NCBI RefSeq assembly: GCF_035593985.1
Contig: NZ_CP141587.1
Span: 1,672,001-1,736,000, forward strand
DNA: 64,000 bases
Reading direction: 5' to 3'
Source: Sphingomonas sp. LY29
Lineage (GTDB): Bacteria > Pseudomonadota > Alphaproteobacteria > Sphingomonadales > Sphingomonadaceae
The position numbers and the translations under genes were made by a program. The notes under the pieces were generated by a model that worked only from the letters and a program-made list of their open reading frames with translations, was not told the origin of the DNA and searched no databases. This document shows positions 16,912 through 28,357 of the stretch, one piece after another; the first letter of the stretch is position 1, and every line of letters starts with the position of its first letter.

Positions 16912-19773
16912 TTAGCGCGGCTGGATCACTTCGACCGGCAGGCCCAGCTTGTCGAGCTGCGGCTTCACCTTGGCGGCGTCACCGACCACGACCCAGACGA
17001 AGCCCTTGGGATCGACCGCGCCGCGGATCGCCTGGTCGAGGCTCGCCGCGGTGTAGCCGCGATACTTGGCGGCCAGGCTTTCCTGATAGTCGAGCGGACG
17101 ACCGAACAGGTCGTTCGACATCATCGCGCCGAGCACCGCTTCCGACGTCTCATACTGACCCGGAAGCATATTGATCCGGTTGGCGATGGTGCGGGTCAGT
17201 TCCGGCCCGGTGACGCCCTTGTTGCCAAGGAAGCCGCCGATCTGCTCGTTGAGCGCAACCAGCGAGTCGCCCGTGCGGTCGGCCTGAACCGGTGCCGAGA
17301 TGAAGTAGGGCACCGACTTCTCGCTCAGCTGCGCCGAACCGCGCACGCCGTAGGACCAGCCCTTCGATTCGCGCAGGTCCATGTTGATGCGGCTGAGGAA
17401 GTTGCCGCCCAGCACATCGTTCGCGCTGGTCAGCGCTTCGATGTTGTTGCGCGGGTCGGCCGGGGTCAGCTGCCCGCCCAGAATCACCGACTGCGGCGAG
17501 TCCGGACGGTTGACGAGCACGATGCGTGCCTGGGACGGCCGTGCCGGCGGCGCGGTGAAGTTCTTCACGCCCGCGGGGACGGTCGGGGTTGCCCAGCGCC
17601 CGAACTCGGCCTCGATCAGCGGCTGGATTTCCGACAGCGGACGATCCGACACGACGAAGATCTTGGCGCGGTCGGGACGGAGCCAGCCGTCCTTGAACGC
17701 GACCAGATCGGCGCGGCTGAAACGGCTGATCGCCGCTTCGTCACCGCCCGCGATCACCGCATACGGGTGGTTGGGACCATAAAGCAGCGCCGGCAGCACG
17801 CGCTGGCCGATACCGTTGGGGTCCTTCTGCACCTGCTTGATCGCGGTCAGGCGCTGGGTGCGGACGCGCTCCAGCTCGGCCGGATCGAACGCCGGATTCT
17901 TGACGATGTCACCCATCAGCGCGAGCGACGGGCCGAGGTTGGCACTCAGCGCCGACATGCTGACGGTCGAACGATCGAGCGAACTGCCCGCCTCGATCTC
18001 GACGCCAAGGCTTTCCTTGGCTTCGGCCACCTTCTGCGACGACAGACTGGTGGTGCCTTCGTCGAGCATGGTCATGACCATCGACTGCAGGCCGCGACCG
18101 TTGGCGACATCGGCAGCTTCGCCGGCGTCGAACGACAGCGCCATCTGCGTCACCGGAACGGCGTTGCGCTGCGCGTATTGGATCTCGATCCCGTTCGACA
18201 GCGTCGCCTTGGTGACATCCGGGAAGTCGAGGCCTGACAGCGTGCCGACCGGCGGCACTTCGCGCTTGGGACCGGGGCGTGCCGCGGTCGCATCCTTGTT
18301 GAGCTTGGCCGCCTTGCCGCCGACCGACGCCGCTTCCTGGTAAGGCGCGCGCTGGCCGGGTTCGAGGCGCAGCGAGAAGGCCGGCTTCGACAGATATTCG
18401 CGCATCGCGGTCGTCACCGCCGCCGGCGTGATCGCGGCATAGGTGGCGAGGTTCTTGGCGTACCAGTCGCTGTCGCCGGCGAAGGTCTGACCTTCGGCCA
18501 GCGTCACGGCCTTGCCGCCAAAGCCGCCGACCTGCTCGAGCCCGCGGATCTTGCCGCCGACTTCGCTCAGCGCGGCACGACGGACTTCCTCTTCGGTCGG
18601 GCCATTGGCGATATATTCGGCGACCAGTTCATCCAGGCGACGCTCGACCAGCGCCGGATCGACGCCCGGCTTCACCGTCGCCTGGACGTTGAAGATGCCG
18701 ACGCGCTGGAAGGCGTAAAGACCGGCCTGGACACCCGTCGCGATCTTTTCATTGCGGACCAGCACTTCGTCGAGGCGCGAGCTGGCGAGACCGCCGAGCA
18801 CCGATCCGCCGACGTCGAGCGCGGCAAGACGCGGGTCGAGCAGGCCCGGCGCCGGCCACCAGCGCGACACCTGCACCGCGGCGACATTGTCCTTCATCAC
18901 CATCGACTTGGGCGCGGCAAGCACCGGCACCGCGGCCTGCGCCGGATTGTTGACCGGGCCGCGCGGGATCGATCCGAAGTACTTCTGCACCAGCGGGCGC
19001 GCTTCGGCGGCGTTCAGGTCGCCGGCCAGTACCAGCACCGCATTGTTCGGGCCGTACTTGTCGGTGAACCACTTGCCGACGTCGGCCAGGCTGGCGGCGT
19101 CGAGGTCGGCCATCGAGCCGATCGTCGAGTGCTGATACGGGTGGCCATCCGGGAAGACGTTCTTGAGCACTTCGTAGAAGACGAGGCCGCCCGGACGATT
19201 GTCGCCCTGGCGCTTCTCGTTCTGCACGACGCCGCGCTGGTTATCCAAGTTGCCCTGCGTCACCGCGCCGAGCAGGTGACCCATGCGGTCGCTTTCCATG
19301 AACAGCGCCCGGTCGAGCGCGCCGCGCGGGACCGTCTGGAAGTAATTGGTGCGATCGCTGTTGGTGGTGCCGTTGTAATCGGTCGCGCCGATCTGCTGCA
19401 GATATTCGAAGAAGTCGCCCGGCAGGTTCTCGCTGCCGTTGAACATCAGATGCTCGAACAAATGCGCGAAGCCGGTCTTGCCCTTGGGCTCGTCCTTGGC
19501 GCCGACGTTGTACCACATGGCGACGCCGACGACCGGCGCCTTGCGATCTTCATGGACGATGACGGTCAGGCCGTTGTCGAGCACGAAGCGCTGGTGCGGG
19601 ATGGTGACCGCGCTCGCCAACTCGGTGACGGGCACCGGCTCGGCCTGAAGCGCCTCGGCCGGAGCGGCCGGCGGTGCGGAGGCGATGTCAGTGGTGGTCG
19701 GCGTAGTCTGGCAGGCGGCAAGCAGCGACGCGCTGGCAAGCAGCAGCGACAGGCGGCGGGCGGTCAACGTCAT
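16912..19773 (-). CDS. M16 family zinc metalloprotease, two-module lipoprotein
   Basis: 953-aa pitrilysin/insulinase-type protease. The lipoprotein signal is MTLTARRLSLLLASASLLAAC (Cys21), so it is probably anchored facing the periplasm. The first M16 module (about residues 60-480) has the inverted zinc motif HLFEHLMFNG with the following Glu downstream. The second module (about 520-930) lacks HxxEH and is the usual inactive partner half. Two-module chains of this kind are common in sphingomonads and usually degrade peptides. A second, single-module M16 gene is at 36530-37756. Confidence 0.93.
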   Translation of the reverse strand: MTLTARRLSLLLASASLLAACQTTPTTTDIASAPPAAPAEALQAEPVPVTELASAVTIPHQRFVLDNGLTVIVHEDRKAPVVGVAMWYNVGAKDEPKGKTGFAHLFEHLMFNGSENLPGDFFEYLQQIGATDYNGTTNSDRTNYFQTVPRGALDRALFMESDRMGHLLGAVTQGNLDNQRGVVQNEKRQGDNRPGGLVFYEVLKNVFPDGHPYQHSTIGSMADLDAASLADVGKWFTDKYGPNNAVLVLAGDLNAAEARPLVQKYFGSIPRGPVNNPAQAAVPVLAAPKSMVMKDNVAAVQVSRWWPAPGLLDPRLAALDVGGSVLGGLASSRLDEVLVRNEKIATGVQAGLYAFQRVGIFNVQATVKPGVDPALVERRLDELVAEYIANGPTEEEVRRAALSEVGGKIRGLEQVGGFGGKAVTLAEGQTFAGDSDWYAKNLATYAAITPAAVTTAMREYLSKPAFSLRLEPGQRAPYQEAASVGGKAAKLNKDATAARPGPKREVPPVGTLSGLDFPDVTKATLSNGIEIQYAQRNAVPVTQMALSFDAGEAADVANGRGLQSMVMTMLDEGTTSLSSQKVAEAKESLGVEIEAGSSLDRSTVSMSALSANLGPSLALMGDIVKNPAFDPAELERVRTQRLTAIKQVQKDPNGIGQRVLPALLYGPNHPYAVIAGGDEAAISRFSRADLVAFKDGWLRPDRAKIFVVSDRPLSEIQPLIEAEFGRWATPTVPAGVKNFTAPPARPSQARIVLVNRPDSPQSVILGGQLTPADPRNNIEALTSANDVLGGNFLSRINMDLRESKGWSYGVRGSAQLSEKSVPYFISAPVQADRTGDSLVALNEQIGGFLGNKGVTGPELTRTIANRINMLPGQYETSEAVLGAMMSNDLFGRPLDYQESLAAKYRGYTAASLDQAIRGAVDPKGFVWVVVGDAAKVKPQLDKLGLPVEVIQPR

Positions 19774-19871
19774 GAAATAACTCCCCTATGATCGGGCGGG
19801 GAGACTAGGGAGAAAGTGGCGCTACGCAACCGGCTTCGACCAACGGTCGGACCCGGTCGACCAACGGGGGC

Positions 19872-20693
19872 TCAGTGGCGGTGCTCGGCCACCTTGCCCT
19901 TAAGCCGTGCGACGAGGTCGTCGTTGGCGATGGTGCGATAGCGCGCGATCAGCAGGCTGACGAAGCCGAACAGGATCAGCCCGACCGCGACCAGCTGGAA
20001 CAGGGTCTCACTCTGGTTGCGGAGCAGCGCCAGCGCATCGCCCGACCCGCGCATCCGCTCGTGATCCATGCCCGCCTTGACGATTGACCAGCCAACAATG
20101 CCGATCACCAGCGCCCGCGCTGCATAGCCGACCTGGCCCGCCGGCTTCATGATCGACGGCGCGCCCGCCATCCCGTCCATGAACTTGGCCTTGTAGGCGA
20201 CAATCGCCTGCGCCCCCGCAACGCCCAGCACGATGATGCCGATCAGCACCAGCAGAGTGTCGCCGCCGGTCGCCTGCGACACCTGCTCGGCCGCCTGCTG
20301 CTGCGTCCCGGTCGAACCGGTCGCCTGACCGTCCTCACCGCTCGTGGTGCCGGTGCTCGTCAGCGCGCGCACCGCGATGAAGCTGAGGATCCAGTAACCG
20401 ATGCCGCCGATCGCACTGAACGCGCGGCGCGCACGACCCTTCGCGTCGTCGCCCTTGCAGTCGAGGTCCATGATCGCGGCGTAAATCTTGTAGAGGCCGT
20501 AGCCGAACAGGCCGACCGCCACGAGCGCGAGCAATGCCGACCCCAGCGGCAGATCCTCGATCGCCTTTACCGTCTCTCCGGTCGACAGCGCCTTGCCGGT
20601 CGACAGTGCGATCCAGCCGAGCAGGATGTACACCAGTCCCCGCGCCGCATAGCCCAGCCGCGCCCACGTTTCGATCCGCCGCACTCGTTCCAT
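19872..20693 (-). CDS. DUF1206 integral membrane protein
   Basis: 273 aa with about six hydrophobic segments arranged as three similar pairs, each beginning with an Arg-Leu/Val-GYAARG(L/V)-type motif (LGYAARGLVYILLGW; VGYAARALVIGIVGW). This threefold internal repeat is the mark of DUF1206. Function unknown; inner membrane. ATG 20693 is chosen over 20717 because GGGAGACGGCAA precedes it. Divergent from lepA. Confidence 0.85.
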   Translation of the reverse strand: MERVRRIETWARLGYAARGLVYILLGWIALSTGKALSTGETVKAIEDLPLGSALLALVAVGLFGYGLYKIYAAIMDLDCKGDDAKGRARRAFSAIGGIGYWILSFIAVRALTSTGTTSGEDGQATGSTGTQQQAAEQVSQATGGDTLLVLIGIIVLGVAGAQAIVAYKAKFMDGMAGAPSIMKPAGQVGYAARALVIGIVGWSIVKAGMDHERMRGSGDALALLRNQSETLFQLVAVGLILFGFVSLLIARYRTIANDDLVARLKGKVAEHRH

Positions 20694-20791
20694 TTGCCGT
20701 CTCCCTGTTGCGGGCATGACGGTTTAACTCCCGAAACGTTCCGGCGCGTCGCCGATGACAGCGCAACTTTGCTCTGCTAGCGGGCGGCGCG

Positions 20792-22585
<1,794 letters not shown>

Positions 22586-22597
<12 letters not shown>

Positions 22598-22763
22598 GGT
22601 TCCGGCGACGCGCAAGCGTCGTTGGAAGGTTCTCGGAGGGGACGAGAACTAAGGTTCCGGCGACGCGCAAGCGTCGTTGGAAGGTTCTCGGAGGGGACGA
22701 GAACTAAGGTTCCGGCGACGCGCAAGCGTCGTTGGAAAGTTCTCGCAAGCGACGAGAACTAAG
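22586..22763. repeat. Three 55-bp tandem repeats spanning the lepA stop codon
   Basis: Three units of 55 bp start at 22586, 22641 and 22696, followed by a partial fourth copy at 22751-22763. Units one and two are nearly identical; the third differs in its last part. Each unit carries GACGAGAACTAA, the last lepA codons plus stop. Each can form two hairpins: GGCGACGC-GCAA-GCGTCGTT, with a GNRA-type loop, and GTTCTCG / CGAGAAC, the latter across the unit border. Confidence 0.9.
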
Positions 22764-22765
22764 CC

Positions 22766-23608
22766 CTAGTCCAGGTCCGCTGCCGCGTGCCGCTCGGCGA
22801 CGAAGCCCGGGTTCTTGTCGTCGGTCTTGCGGTTGACGCGGCGGCCTCGCTGGACGGCGGGCCGGGCGGCGACTTCCTCGCGCCAGCGATTGAAGTGGCG
22901 ATACTCGGCGAGCCCCAGGAATTTGGCGGCGCCGTCATAGGCCGCGCCTTCGGCGACGCCGCCGTACCACGGCCAGATCGCCATGTCGGCGATGCTATAG
23001 TCGTCGCCCGCCATGAAGCGGTTGTCGGCCAAATGCTTGTCGAGCACGTCATACTGGCGCTTCGCCTCCATCGCGTAGCGGTCGATGGCATATTCGATCT
23101 TGACCGGCGCATAGGCGTAGAAGTGGCCGAAGCCGCCGCCGAGGAAGGGCGCACTGCCCATCTGCCACATCAGCCAGCTCATTGCCGCGGTGCGCGCGGC
23201 GGGGTCGGTCGGCAGGAAGGCGCCGAACTTCTCGGCGAGATAGAGCAGGATCGCGCCGCTTTCGAACACGCGCTGCGGCTTGGCGGGATCGCTGAGGTCG
23301 AGCAGCGCGGGGATCTTCGAATTGGGATTGAGCGCGACGAAGCCCGATCCGAACTGCGCGCCCTCGCCAATGTCGATCAGCCAGGCGTCATACTCGGCGC
23401 CGGCATGGCCCGCGGCGAGCAGCTCCTCGAGCAGGATCGTGACCTTGATCCCGTTGGGAGTGCCGAGGCTGTAGAGCTGGAGCGGGTGATCGCCGCGCGG
23501 AAGCTCGGCGTCCTGGGTCGCGCCCGACACGGGGCGGTTGATGCTAGCGAACTTGCCGCCGCTGGGCTTTTCCCACTTCCAGACGGCGGGCGGGGTGTAA
23601 TCGGTCAT
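22766..23608 (-). CDS. yghU: Glutathione S-transferase, YghU-type disulfide-bond oxidoreductase
   Basis: 280-aa cytoplasmic GST of the nu class, using glutathione to reduce disulfides or peroxides. The N-terminal extension PPAVWKWEKPSGGKFASINR is characteristic of YghU. The thioredoxin-like part has SLGTPNGIKVTILLEEL, NPNSKIPAL and FESGAILLYLAEK; the helical C-terminal part holds FLGGGFGHFYAYAP. ATG 23608 fits the start of that extension; the frame runs on upstream without meaning. Lies downstream of crcB and DUF808 on the same strand. Confidence 0.9.
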   Translation of the reverse strand: MTDYTPPAVWKWEKPSGGKFASINRPVSGATQDAELPRGDHPLQLYSLGTPNGIKVTILLEELLAAGHAGAEYDAWLIDIGEGAQFGSGFVALNPNSKIPALLDLSDPAKPQRVFESGAILLYLAEKFGAFLPTDPAARTAAMSWLMWQMGSAPFLGGGFGHFYAYAPVKIEYAIDRYAMEAKRQYDVLDKHLADNRFMAGDDYSIADMAIWPWYGGVAEGAAYDGAAKFLGLAEYRHFNRWREEVAARPAVQRGRRVNRKTDDKNPGFVAERHAAADLD

Positions 23609-23646
23609 GGCGGCTCCTTCGCGTAGGCTGGCCGCGAGATGGGGGC

Positions 23647-24009
23647 TCAGCGCGCCAAGGCAAGGCCGGCAGCGATGGCCGCGAGGCTGACGAGCACGCT
23701 CGCGCCGACGTATAGCGCGGCGAGGCCGGGCTCCCCACGTTGCCACAGCGTAAGCGCGTCGAGGCTGAAGGCGGAAAAGGTGGTGAAGCCGCCGAGGAAG
23801 CCGGTGATCAGGAATAGTCGTGCGGGCTGCGCGGTCTGGGCGAGGTCGAATAGGCCGACCGCGAGCCCGATGGCGAAGCTGCCGACGACATTGACCGCCA
23901 GCGTGCCCCACGGGAACGCCGGACCGAGCAGGCTGAGCGCCGCGCGGCCGACGGCGAAGCGGGTGACCGAGCCGAGGCCGCCGCCAAGAAAGACGAGCAG
24001 CCAGTTCAT
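23647..24009 (-). CDS. crcB: Fluoride efflux channel CrcB
   Basis: 120-aa inner-membrane fluoride channel that works as a dual-topology dimer. Four hydrophobic helices, with the family motifs GGGLGSVTRF at the N-terminus, GTLAVNVVGSF and GGFTTFSAFS in the pore-forming third helix. It begins four bases after the DUF808 stop, indicating an operon. No fluoride riboswitch is possible in that gap, so any control acts further upstream. Confidence 0.93.
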   Translation of the reverse strand: MNWLLVFLGGGLGSVTRFAVGRAALSLLGPAFPWGTLAVNVVGSFAIGLAVGLFDLAQTAQPARLFLITGFLGGFTTFSAFSLDALTLWQRGEPGLAALYVGASVLVSLAAIAAGLALAR

Positions 24010-24013
24010 CGCC

Positions 24014-24979
24014 TTAGTGCGCCTCGACCGCGTCGCTGGCAGCGGGCTTCTTGTGGAAGGGCTTGAGCGCTAGCACGATCGCGCCGCCGACGATGGCGCC
24101 GGCAATCGACGCGCCGATCGCGTTGGCGATCCATTCGACCACTGCACCGAATCCGCCGCCACCAAGCGCGACCGCAATCGAATGCGCGGTGTCGTGCACG
24201 AGGTGCGGGATCGCGGGCGCGCCGAGCTCTTCCAGACCGTGGAGCAGGATCCCGCCGCCGACCCACAGCATCGCCGCGGTGCCGATCACCGACAGCGCTT
24301 TCAGCAGCTTGGGCACGACATGGACGAGGCCCCGGCCGAACGACTGCGCCGCATTGTTGTCGCGCTCGGTCATGTGGATGCCGATGTCGTCGAGCTTCAC
24401 GATCAGCCCGACCACGCCGTACACGGCGACGGTGATCGCCAGCCCGACCAGCGCAAGCGCCGCGGCCTGCATGCCGATGCTCATGCCTTCCAGCTCGTTG
24501 AGCGCGATCGCCATGATCTCGGCCGAAAGAATGAAGTCGGTGCGAACCGCGCCCGCGACCTGCCTCTTCTCCAGTTCCTCGGGCGTGTCGGCGGCCATCA
24601 AGTCGGCCTCGGCATGGTGGTCGCCGCTGATCGCCTCCAGGATCTTTTCGGTCGCTTCGAAGGCGAGGTAGGCGCCGCCGATCATCAGGATCGGGGTGAT
24701 CAGGAACGGCGCGAAGGCGGCCAGTCCGATCGCGGCGGGAAGCAGGAACAGCAGCTTGTTCTTCAGGCTGCCCTTGGCGATCTTCCAGATGATCGGCAGT
24801 TCGCGGTCGGGCGACAGGCCGGTGACGTAGCGCGGGGTGACTGCGGTATCGTCGATCACCACGCCCGCCGACTTGGTCCCCGCCTTCAGCGTCGCGGCGC
24901 CGATGTCATCGACCGACGCAGCGGCAAGCTTGGCGATCATCGACACGTCGTCGAGCAGCGCGATCAGTCCGGATGGCAT
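24014..24979 (-). CDS. DUF808 (YedI-type) integral membrane protein
   Basis: 321 aa with an N-terminal segment PSGLIALLDDVSMIAK and about five hydrophobic stretches, matching the DUF808/YedI family. Function unknown. ATG 24979 is the family start; the frame is open to 25054 without support. First gene of a likely DUF808-crcB-GST transcription unit and divergent from the S1 protease. Confidence 0.85.
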   Translation of the reverse strand: MPSGLIALLDDVSMIAKLAAASVDDIGAATLKAGTKSAGVVIDDTAVTPRYVTGLSPDRELPIIWKIAKGSLKNKLLFLLPAAIGLAAFAPFLITPILMIGGAYLAFEATEKILEAISGDHHAEADLMAADTPEELEKRQVAGAVRTDFILSAEIMAIALNELEGMSIGMQAAALALVGLAITVAVYGVVGLIVKLDDIGIHMTERDNNAAQSFGRGLVHVVPKLLKALSVIGTAAMLWVGGGILLHGLEELGAPAIPHLVHDTAHSIAVALGGGGFGAVVEWIANAIGASIAGAIVGGAIVLALKPFHKKPAASDAVEAH

Positions 24980-25080
24980 CGAAATTCCCCTGTTTGTCGT
25001 GCGCTTCGTTAGCGAGGCGGATCGCGGTTGGCGAGGCTCGTCAGCTTGCGTCAATCTTGGCGGCGTCAGAAAGGACGTCG

Positions 25081-26271
25081 ATGACCTCGCTTGCCCGTTC
25101 GCGCCTCGCCGCCGCCCTGCTTGCCGCCGCTCCCGCGACGGCGGCGCCGGTGCAGACGCCCGACCAGGCGTTCGCGCAGGACGCGGTGCCTTATGCCCGC
25201 CGCTACGGAGTGAGCGAGGACCAAGCGGCGACGCGGCTGCGCGCGCTGCAGGTCAGTTCGACCGTCACCGACCGCCTGCGCGAGGCCTATCGCGACCGGC
25301 TGGTCGGCATTTCGGTCGATCATTCGCCGGCCTTGCAGATCGTTGTGTTGCTCACCGGCGACGCGCCCGTGGCCGACACGCAGGTGGTGGCCGAGGGCAT
25401 TGCGATCCCGATCCGTTTTCGCACCGGCGCGCCGTTCAGCGGCGACACGGTCGTCCGCGCGATGCTCCAGCGCGGGCCGGAACTCACCGCGCTGCTGCCC
25501 AATGCGCGTGGCATGGGGCTCGACGCGCGCACCGGCGAGCTGGTGATCCTGATCCGCTCGGCCGACGCGGCGCGGCTCGACGTCGCCGACCTGAAGGCAA
25601 AGGCCGAAGCGATCACCGGGGTCCGGGTCCGGCTAGATCTCGCCGACCGCCCGATCGCCAACCTGTCGCTGACCGGCGGGGCGCGGGTGGAAGGCGTGCA
25701 CAGCCTCGACGGGAAGCGTTACGCCTGCACCACCGGCTTCGCGGTCACTGACGGCGCGCGCCCGGGGATCGCGACCGCGGCGCATTGCCCCGACGAACTC
25801 ACCTTCCGCGACCCCGACGGTGCGCGCGTGACCTTGCCCTATGTCAGTCAGTGGGGCGCGCGGACGCAGGACGTGCAGGTCAACCTCGCCCCCGCCGATC
25901 AGCAACCCTTTTTCTACGCGGACCGTCCCGCCGGCGCGCTGCGCAAGCTGGCGGGCGCCCGCTCGCGGCTGAGCACCCGCGCGGGCGAATGGCTGTGCCA
26001 CTATGGCGAAAGCTCGGGCTATAGCTGCGCCGAGGTCGAACTGACCCAATTCGCCCCGCCCGGAACGCTCTGCGCCGGGGCGTGCGCACCAACCTGGATC
26101 ACGGTGCGCACCAACGACTGCAAGAGCGGCGACAGCGGCGGCCCGGTGTTCGCGGGCGACGTCGCCTTCGGCCTGACCAAGGGCGGCAGCGGCGGCCGCG
26201 GCGCCCGCTGCAACTTCTATTTCTACATGTCGACCGACTTCCTGCCTGCCGAATGGCGCTTGATGCGCTAG
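25081..26271 (+). CDS. Secreted S1 family serine protease (alpha-lytic-like)
   Basis: 396 aa: a signal peptide (RLAAALLAAAPATAAP), a pro-region of about 170 residues, then a chymotrypsin-fold domain. The triad candidates are His in TAAHCPDE, Asp in TQDVQVN and Ser in KSGDSGGPVF. A late Cys pair and GSGGRGARCNF suit a disulfide-bonded extracellular protease of the streptogrisin/alpha-lytic group, where the pro-region assists folding. ATG 25081 follows AAAGGACG. Confidence 0.88.
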   Translation: MTSLARSRLAAALLAAAPATAAPVQTPDQAFAQDAVPYARRYGVSEDQAATRLRALQVSSTVTDRLREAYRDRLVGISVDHSPALQIVVLLTGDAPVADTQVVAEGIAIPIRFRTGAPFSGDTVVRAMLQRGPELTALLPNARGMGLDARTGELVILIRSADAARLDVADLKAKAEAITGVRVRLDLADRPIANLSLTGGARVEGVHSLDGKRYACTTGFAVTDGARPGIATAAHCPDELTFRDPDGARVTLPYVSQWGARTQDVQVNLAPADQQPFFYADRPAGALRKLAGARSRLSTRAGEWLCHYGESSGYSCAEVELTQFAPPGTLCAGACAPTWITVRTNDCKSGDSGGPVFAGDVAFGLTKGGSGGRGARCNFYFYMSTDFLPAEWRLMR

Positions 26272-26351
26272 AGCCGCTTTCGGCCCGAGACCGAACCGTC
26301 GATCGAGGAACGGTTAAACGAGGGCGGCCGCTCGTTCGGTCCGGCCGCCGA

Positions 26352-27170
26352 TCACTTCGCGGACTTGGGGAAGGCCGGCAACTTCGAAATATCCCGAGGC
26401 TCGTGCTGGATGATCACGCGCGCGCCGACGTTCTTGGCCAGCCGGTCGAAGCGGTCGTGGGAGGCGAGGGTATCCGCCCGATCCGCATTGAAGGTCGGCA
26501 CCCCCCGGTTCGCCACCTGCTCCTGGAAATGATATTGGTCGCCGGACAGCAGCACCGGCCCGGACGCGAGGCGCACCAGCAGTGCCGAATGCCCCGGCGT
26601 ATGCCCGGGCATCGACAGCATCGTCACCCGCCCGTCACCGAAAACGTCCTGGTCGCCGGTCACTTCCGTGACCTTTGAGCCCTGCTCGAGCCAGGGAAGA
26701 AACTGCGGCTTGAGCTGATCCCTCGACCGGACGACCTCCAAATCCTTCTTGCCAATCAGCAGCGTCGCCTTGGGAAAGTCGGGGAGCTGACCGGTATGAT
26801 CGTAATGGTAATGGCTGATCCCGACGAAGCTGATGTCGCCCGGCTCCACGCCAATCCGGGCGAGCTGCGGAACCAGCCGCTGCCTCAGGAAGCTGCCGTC
26901 TTTGTCCTTCGGTCTGCCCGCCAACGCGCCATCGAGTCCGGTATCCCAAAGCAGGAACCGGTCGCCATTCCTGATCAGGTAGCAGCTGGCAGAAAGCGTC
27001 CGCTTCTGACCAGCATAAAGGCCGGTGTCCGAGAAGGTGGCGAGGTCGACGTCGATCGACCCGCAATCCAGCCGCCACAACTCGGGCCCGGCGGCCTTCC
27101 TGGGAAGATCCTGCGACGCTGTACTTGCGGATGCCAGCAACAGGAGGATGGATGCGGCTGCGATCTTCAT
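26352..27170 (-). CDS. Secreted MBL-fold hydrolase, AHL-lactonase-like
   Basis: 272 aa. A signal peptide (MKIAAASILLLLASASTAS) is followed by a metallo-beta-lactamase fold. The dizinc motif is HYHYDHTG, with further ligands in MPGHTPGHSA and LLSGDQYHF and the late IIQHEP His. The arrangement resembles the N-acyl-homoserine lactonase family, which would make it a quorum-quenching enzyme, but many such proteins have other substrates and most AHL lactonases are cytoplasmic. Confidence 0.8.
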   Translation of the reverse strand: MKIAAASILLLLASASTASQDLPRKAAGPELWRLDCGSIDVDLATFSDTGLYAGQKRTLSASCYLIRNGDRFLLWDTGLDGALAGRPKDKDGSFLRQRLVPQLARIGVEPGDISFVGISHYHYDHTGQLPDFPKATLLIGKKDLEVVRSRDQLKPQFLPWLEQGSKVTEVTGDQDVFGDGRVTMLSMPGHTPGHSALLVRLASGPVLLSGDQYHFQEQVANRGVPTFNADRADTLASHDRFDRLAKNVGARVIIQHEPRDISKLPAFPKSAK

Positions 27171-27283
27171 CAGATACCCTCGTCTTCATCGCTCGTCCGA
27201 CCGTTCGACCACGCGAGGAGGCGAGAAAGAACGCGAACTGCCAATTCCGACGTGCGGAGGCTTGTCTTTTCTAGCCTGTCGAA

Positions 27284-27313
27284 AACGTCTGCTTTCGACC
27301 CATTGCGGACATT
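27284..27313. repeat. Dispersed palindromic element, copy 1
   Basis: Copy of a roughly 30-bp unit AACGTCTGC-tttcgacccatt-GCGGACATT whose ends form an imperfect 9-bp inverted repeat. Two other copies lie within 1.1 kb. It overlaps the stop of the following minus-strand gene. Confidence 0.7.
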
Positions 27314-27743
27314 AGCCCGCCAGCCGCTGCTCATACGCTGAGAGCAACTCGCACAGCGAAGCGTGGCCGTCAGCGCTCATCTCGACGGTGTTGCGAACCG
27401 CGTGATACTCAACGTCGTTCTTGATGGAGCCGCGAGCAGCTACCCGACGCACGACCTTAGAGAACTGGAACCTCATCGCGCTCAGGCTCGGCAACCCTTT
27501 TAGCGCAAGCTCGTCGTCGATGGCTGCTACTCTATCGCGAGGCCACCCATCAGTGGCTTCAATGGTGTCCCCAATGGCCATCGCAAGACCTTGCCTCGCT
27601 TTGGCGGGAGATTGGGCCGCAAGCTGATCAAGGCAAATTACGGGATCAGTCTCGGCTGTCAGCAACTCGACTGGCACGGTGTCGCGCACCAGGCGAGCAA
27701 ACGACGCACGCATTTGCTCATAGTTCTCAGCATCGATTTTCAT
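27312..27743 (-). CDS. Hypothetical protein, 143 aa
   Basis: Soluble, mostly alpha-helical by composition, beginning MKIDAENYEQMRASFARL, with no signal peptide or motif I recognise. Codon use is less GC-biased than the flanking core genes, and the gene is bracketed by two copies of the palindromic element at 27284 and 27777. This suggests a mobile or recently acquired single-gene insertion. Confidence 0.55.
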   Translation of the reverse strand: MKIDAENYEQMRASFARLVRDTVPVELLTAETDPVICLDQLAAQSPAKARQGLAMAIGDTIEATDGWPRDRVAAIDDELALKGLPSLSAMRFQFSKVVRRVAARGSIKNDVEYHAVRNTVEMSADGHASLCELLSAYEQRLAG

Positions 27744-27776
27744 GGCCGCAGGCTGTCATGGCAGGAGGCAGTTCGC

Positions 27777-27806
27777 AATGTCCGCTTTCCACCCATTGCG
27801 GACATT
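27777..27806. repeat. Dispersed palindromic element, copy 2
   Basis: AATGTCCGC-tttccacccatt-GCGGACATT: a perfect 9-bp inverted repeat with a 12-nt loop. Best conserved of the three copies. Confidence 0.8.
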
Positions 27807-27826
27807 TCGCCGGACCACACGGAGGT

Positions 27827-28279
27827 TCAGGCGCTCGACGGCACAGGCGGCCGCATCACCTCGAAGTTCCTTGAAATTGGTATTTTGAAAAGCTCGCCTG
27901 AAGGTGGTTCGTCATCAGCAGTCGAAACCAGAAAATTCCTTTCTACGGTGAAGCGCGCGGCAGGAGAAAATTTTAGCGCACGAGCGCGGAACCAGGGAGT
28001 CCATTGCGCTGATCCGTCCTCCAAAACGATGAAGTATGCGGGCTGAAGCAATCGAGCGACGAGAGCTGTCATCAGAACGGCCCAGATAGCCAGCAATCCG
28101 GCCACGGAGAACCAAACAAGAAGGCGATCGCCCGTAGTGAGACTCGTGTTCGCCTCCATCCGGAAGATTGCCCACAGCGCATAGGCGCCCATGAACTGAA
28201 GGACGGCAAATCGGACCATCACGCCTCCGCGAGGAACCCGCAGACTGAAGGGGGCAATCAATTCTTCAGGCCTCTTCAT
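27827..28279 (-). CDS. Hypothetical membrane protein, 150 aa
   Basis: Two hydrophobic segments in the first half (FAVLQFMGAYALWAIF and LLVWFSVAGLLAIWAVLM) followed by a soluble beta-rich tail resembling a PH-like or DUF2244-type domain. No firm family. ATG 28279 is used because the two codons upstream start with a TTG. It also lies between palindromic element copies, like the 143-aa gene. Confidence 0.55.
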   Translation of the reverse strand: MKRPEELIAPFSLRVPRGGVMVRFAVLQFMGAYALWAIFRMEANTSLTTGDRLLVWFSVAGLLAIWAVLMTALVARLLQPAYFIVLEDGSAQWTPWFRARALKFSPAARFTVERNFLVSTADDEPPSGELFKIPISRNFEVMRPPVPSSA

Positions 28280-28357
28280 GATCAACTCTCAATTGATTGG
28301 ATGCGCCCAAGATCGCAAGTTTCTCAACGAGCGGCAATCTGCTCTCTCCGGTTATGC

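Noticed and set aside
24010-24013. Fluoride riboswitch before crcB
   Set aside because: Only four bases separate crcB from the preceding gene, leaving no room for the aptamer.
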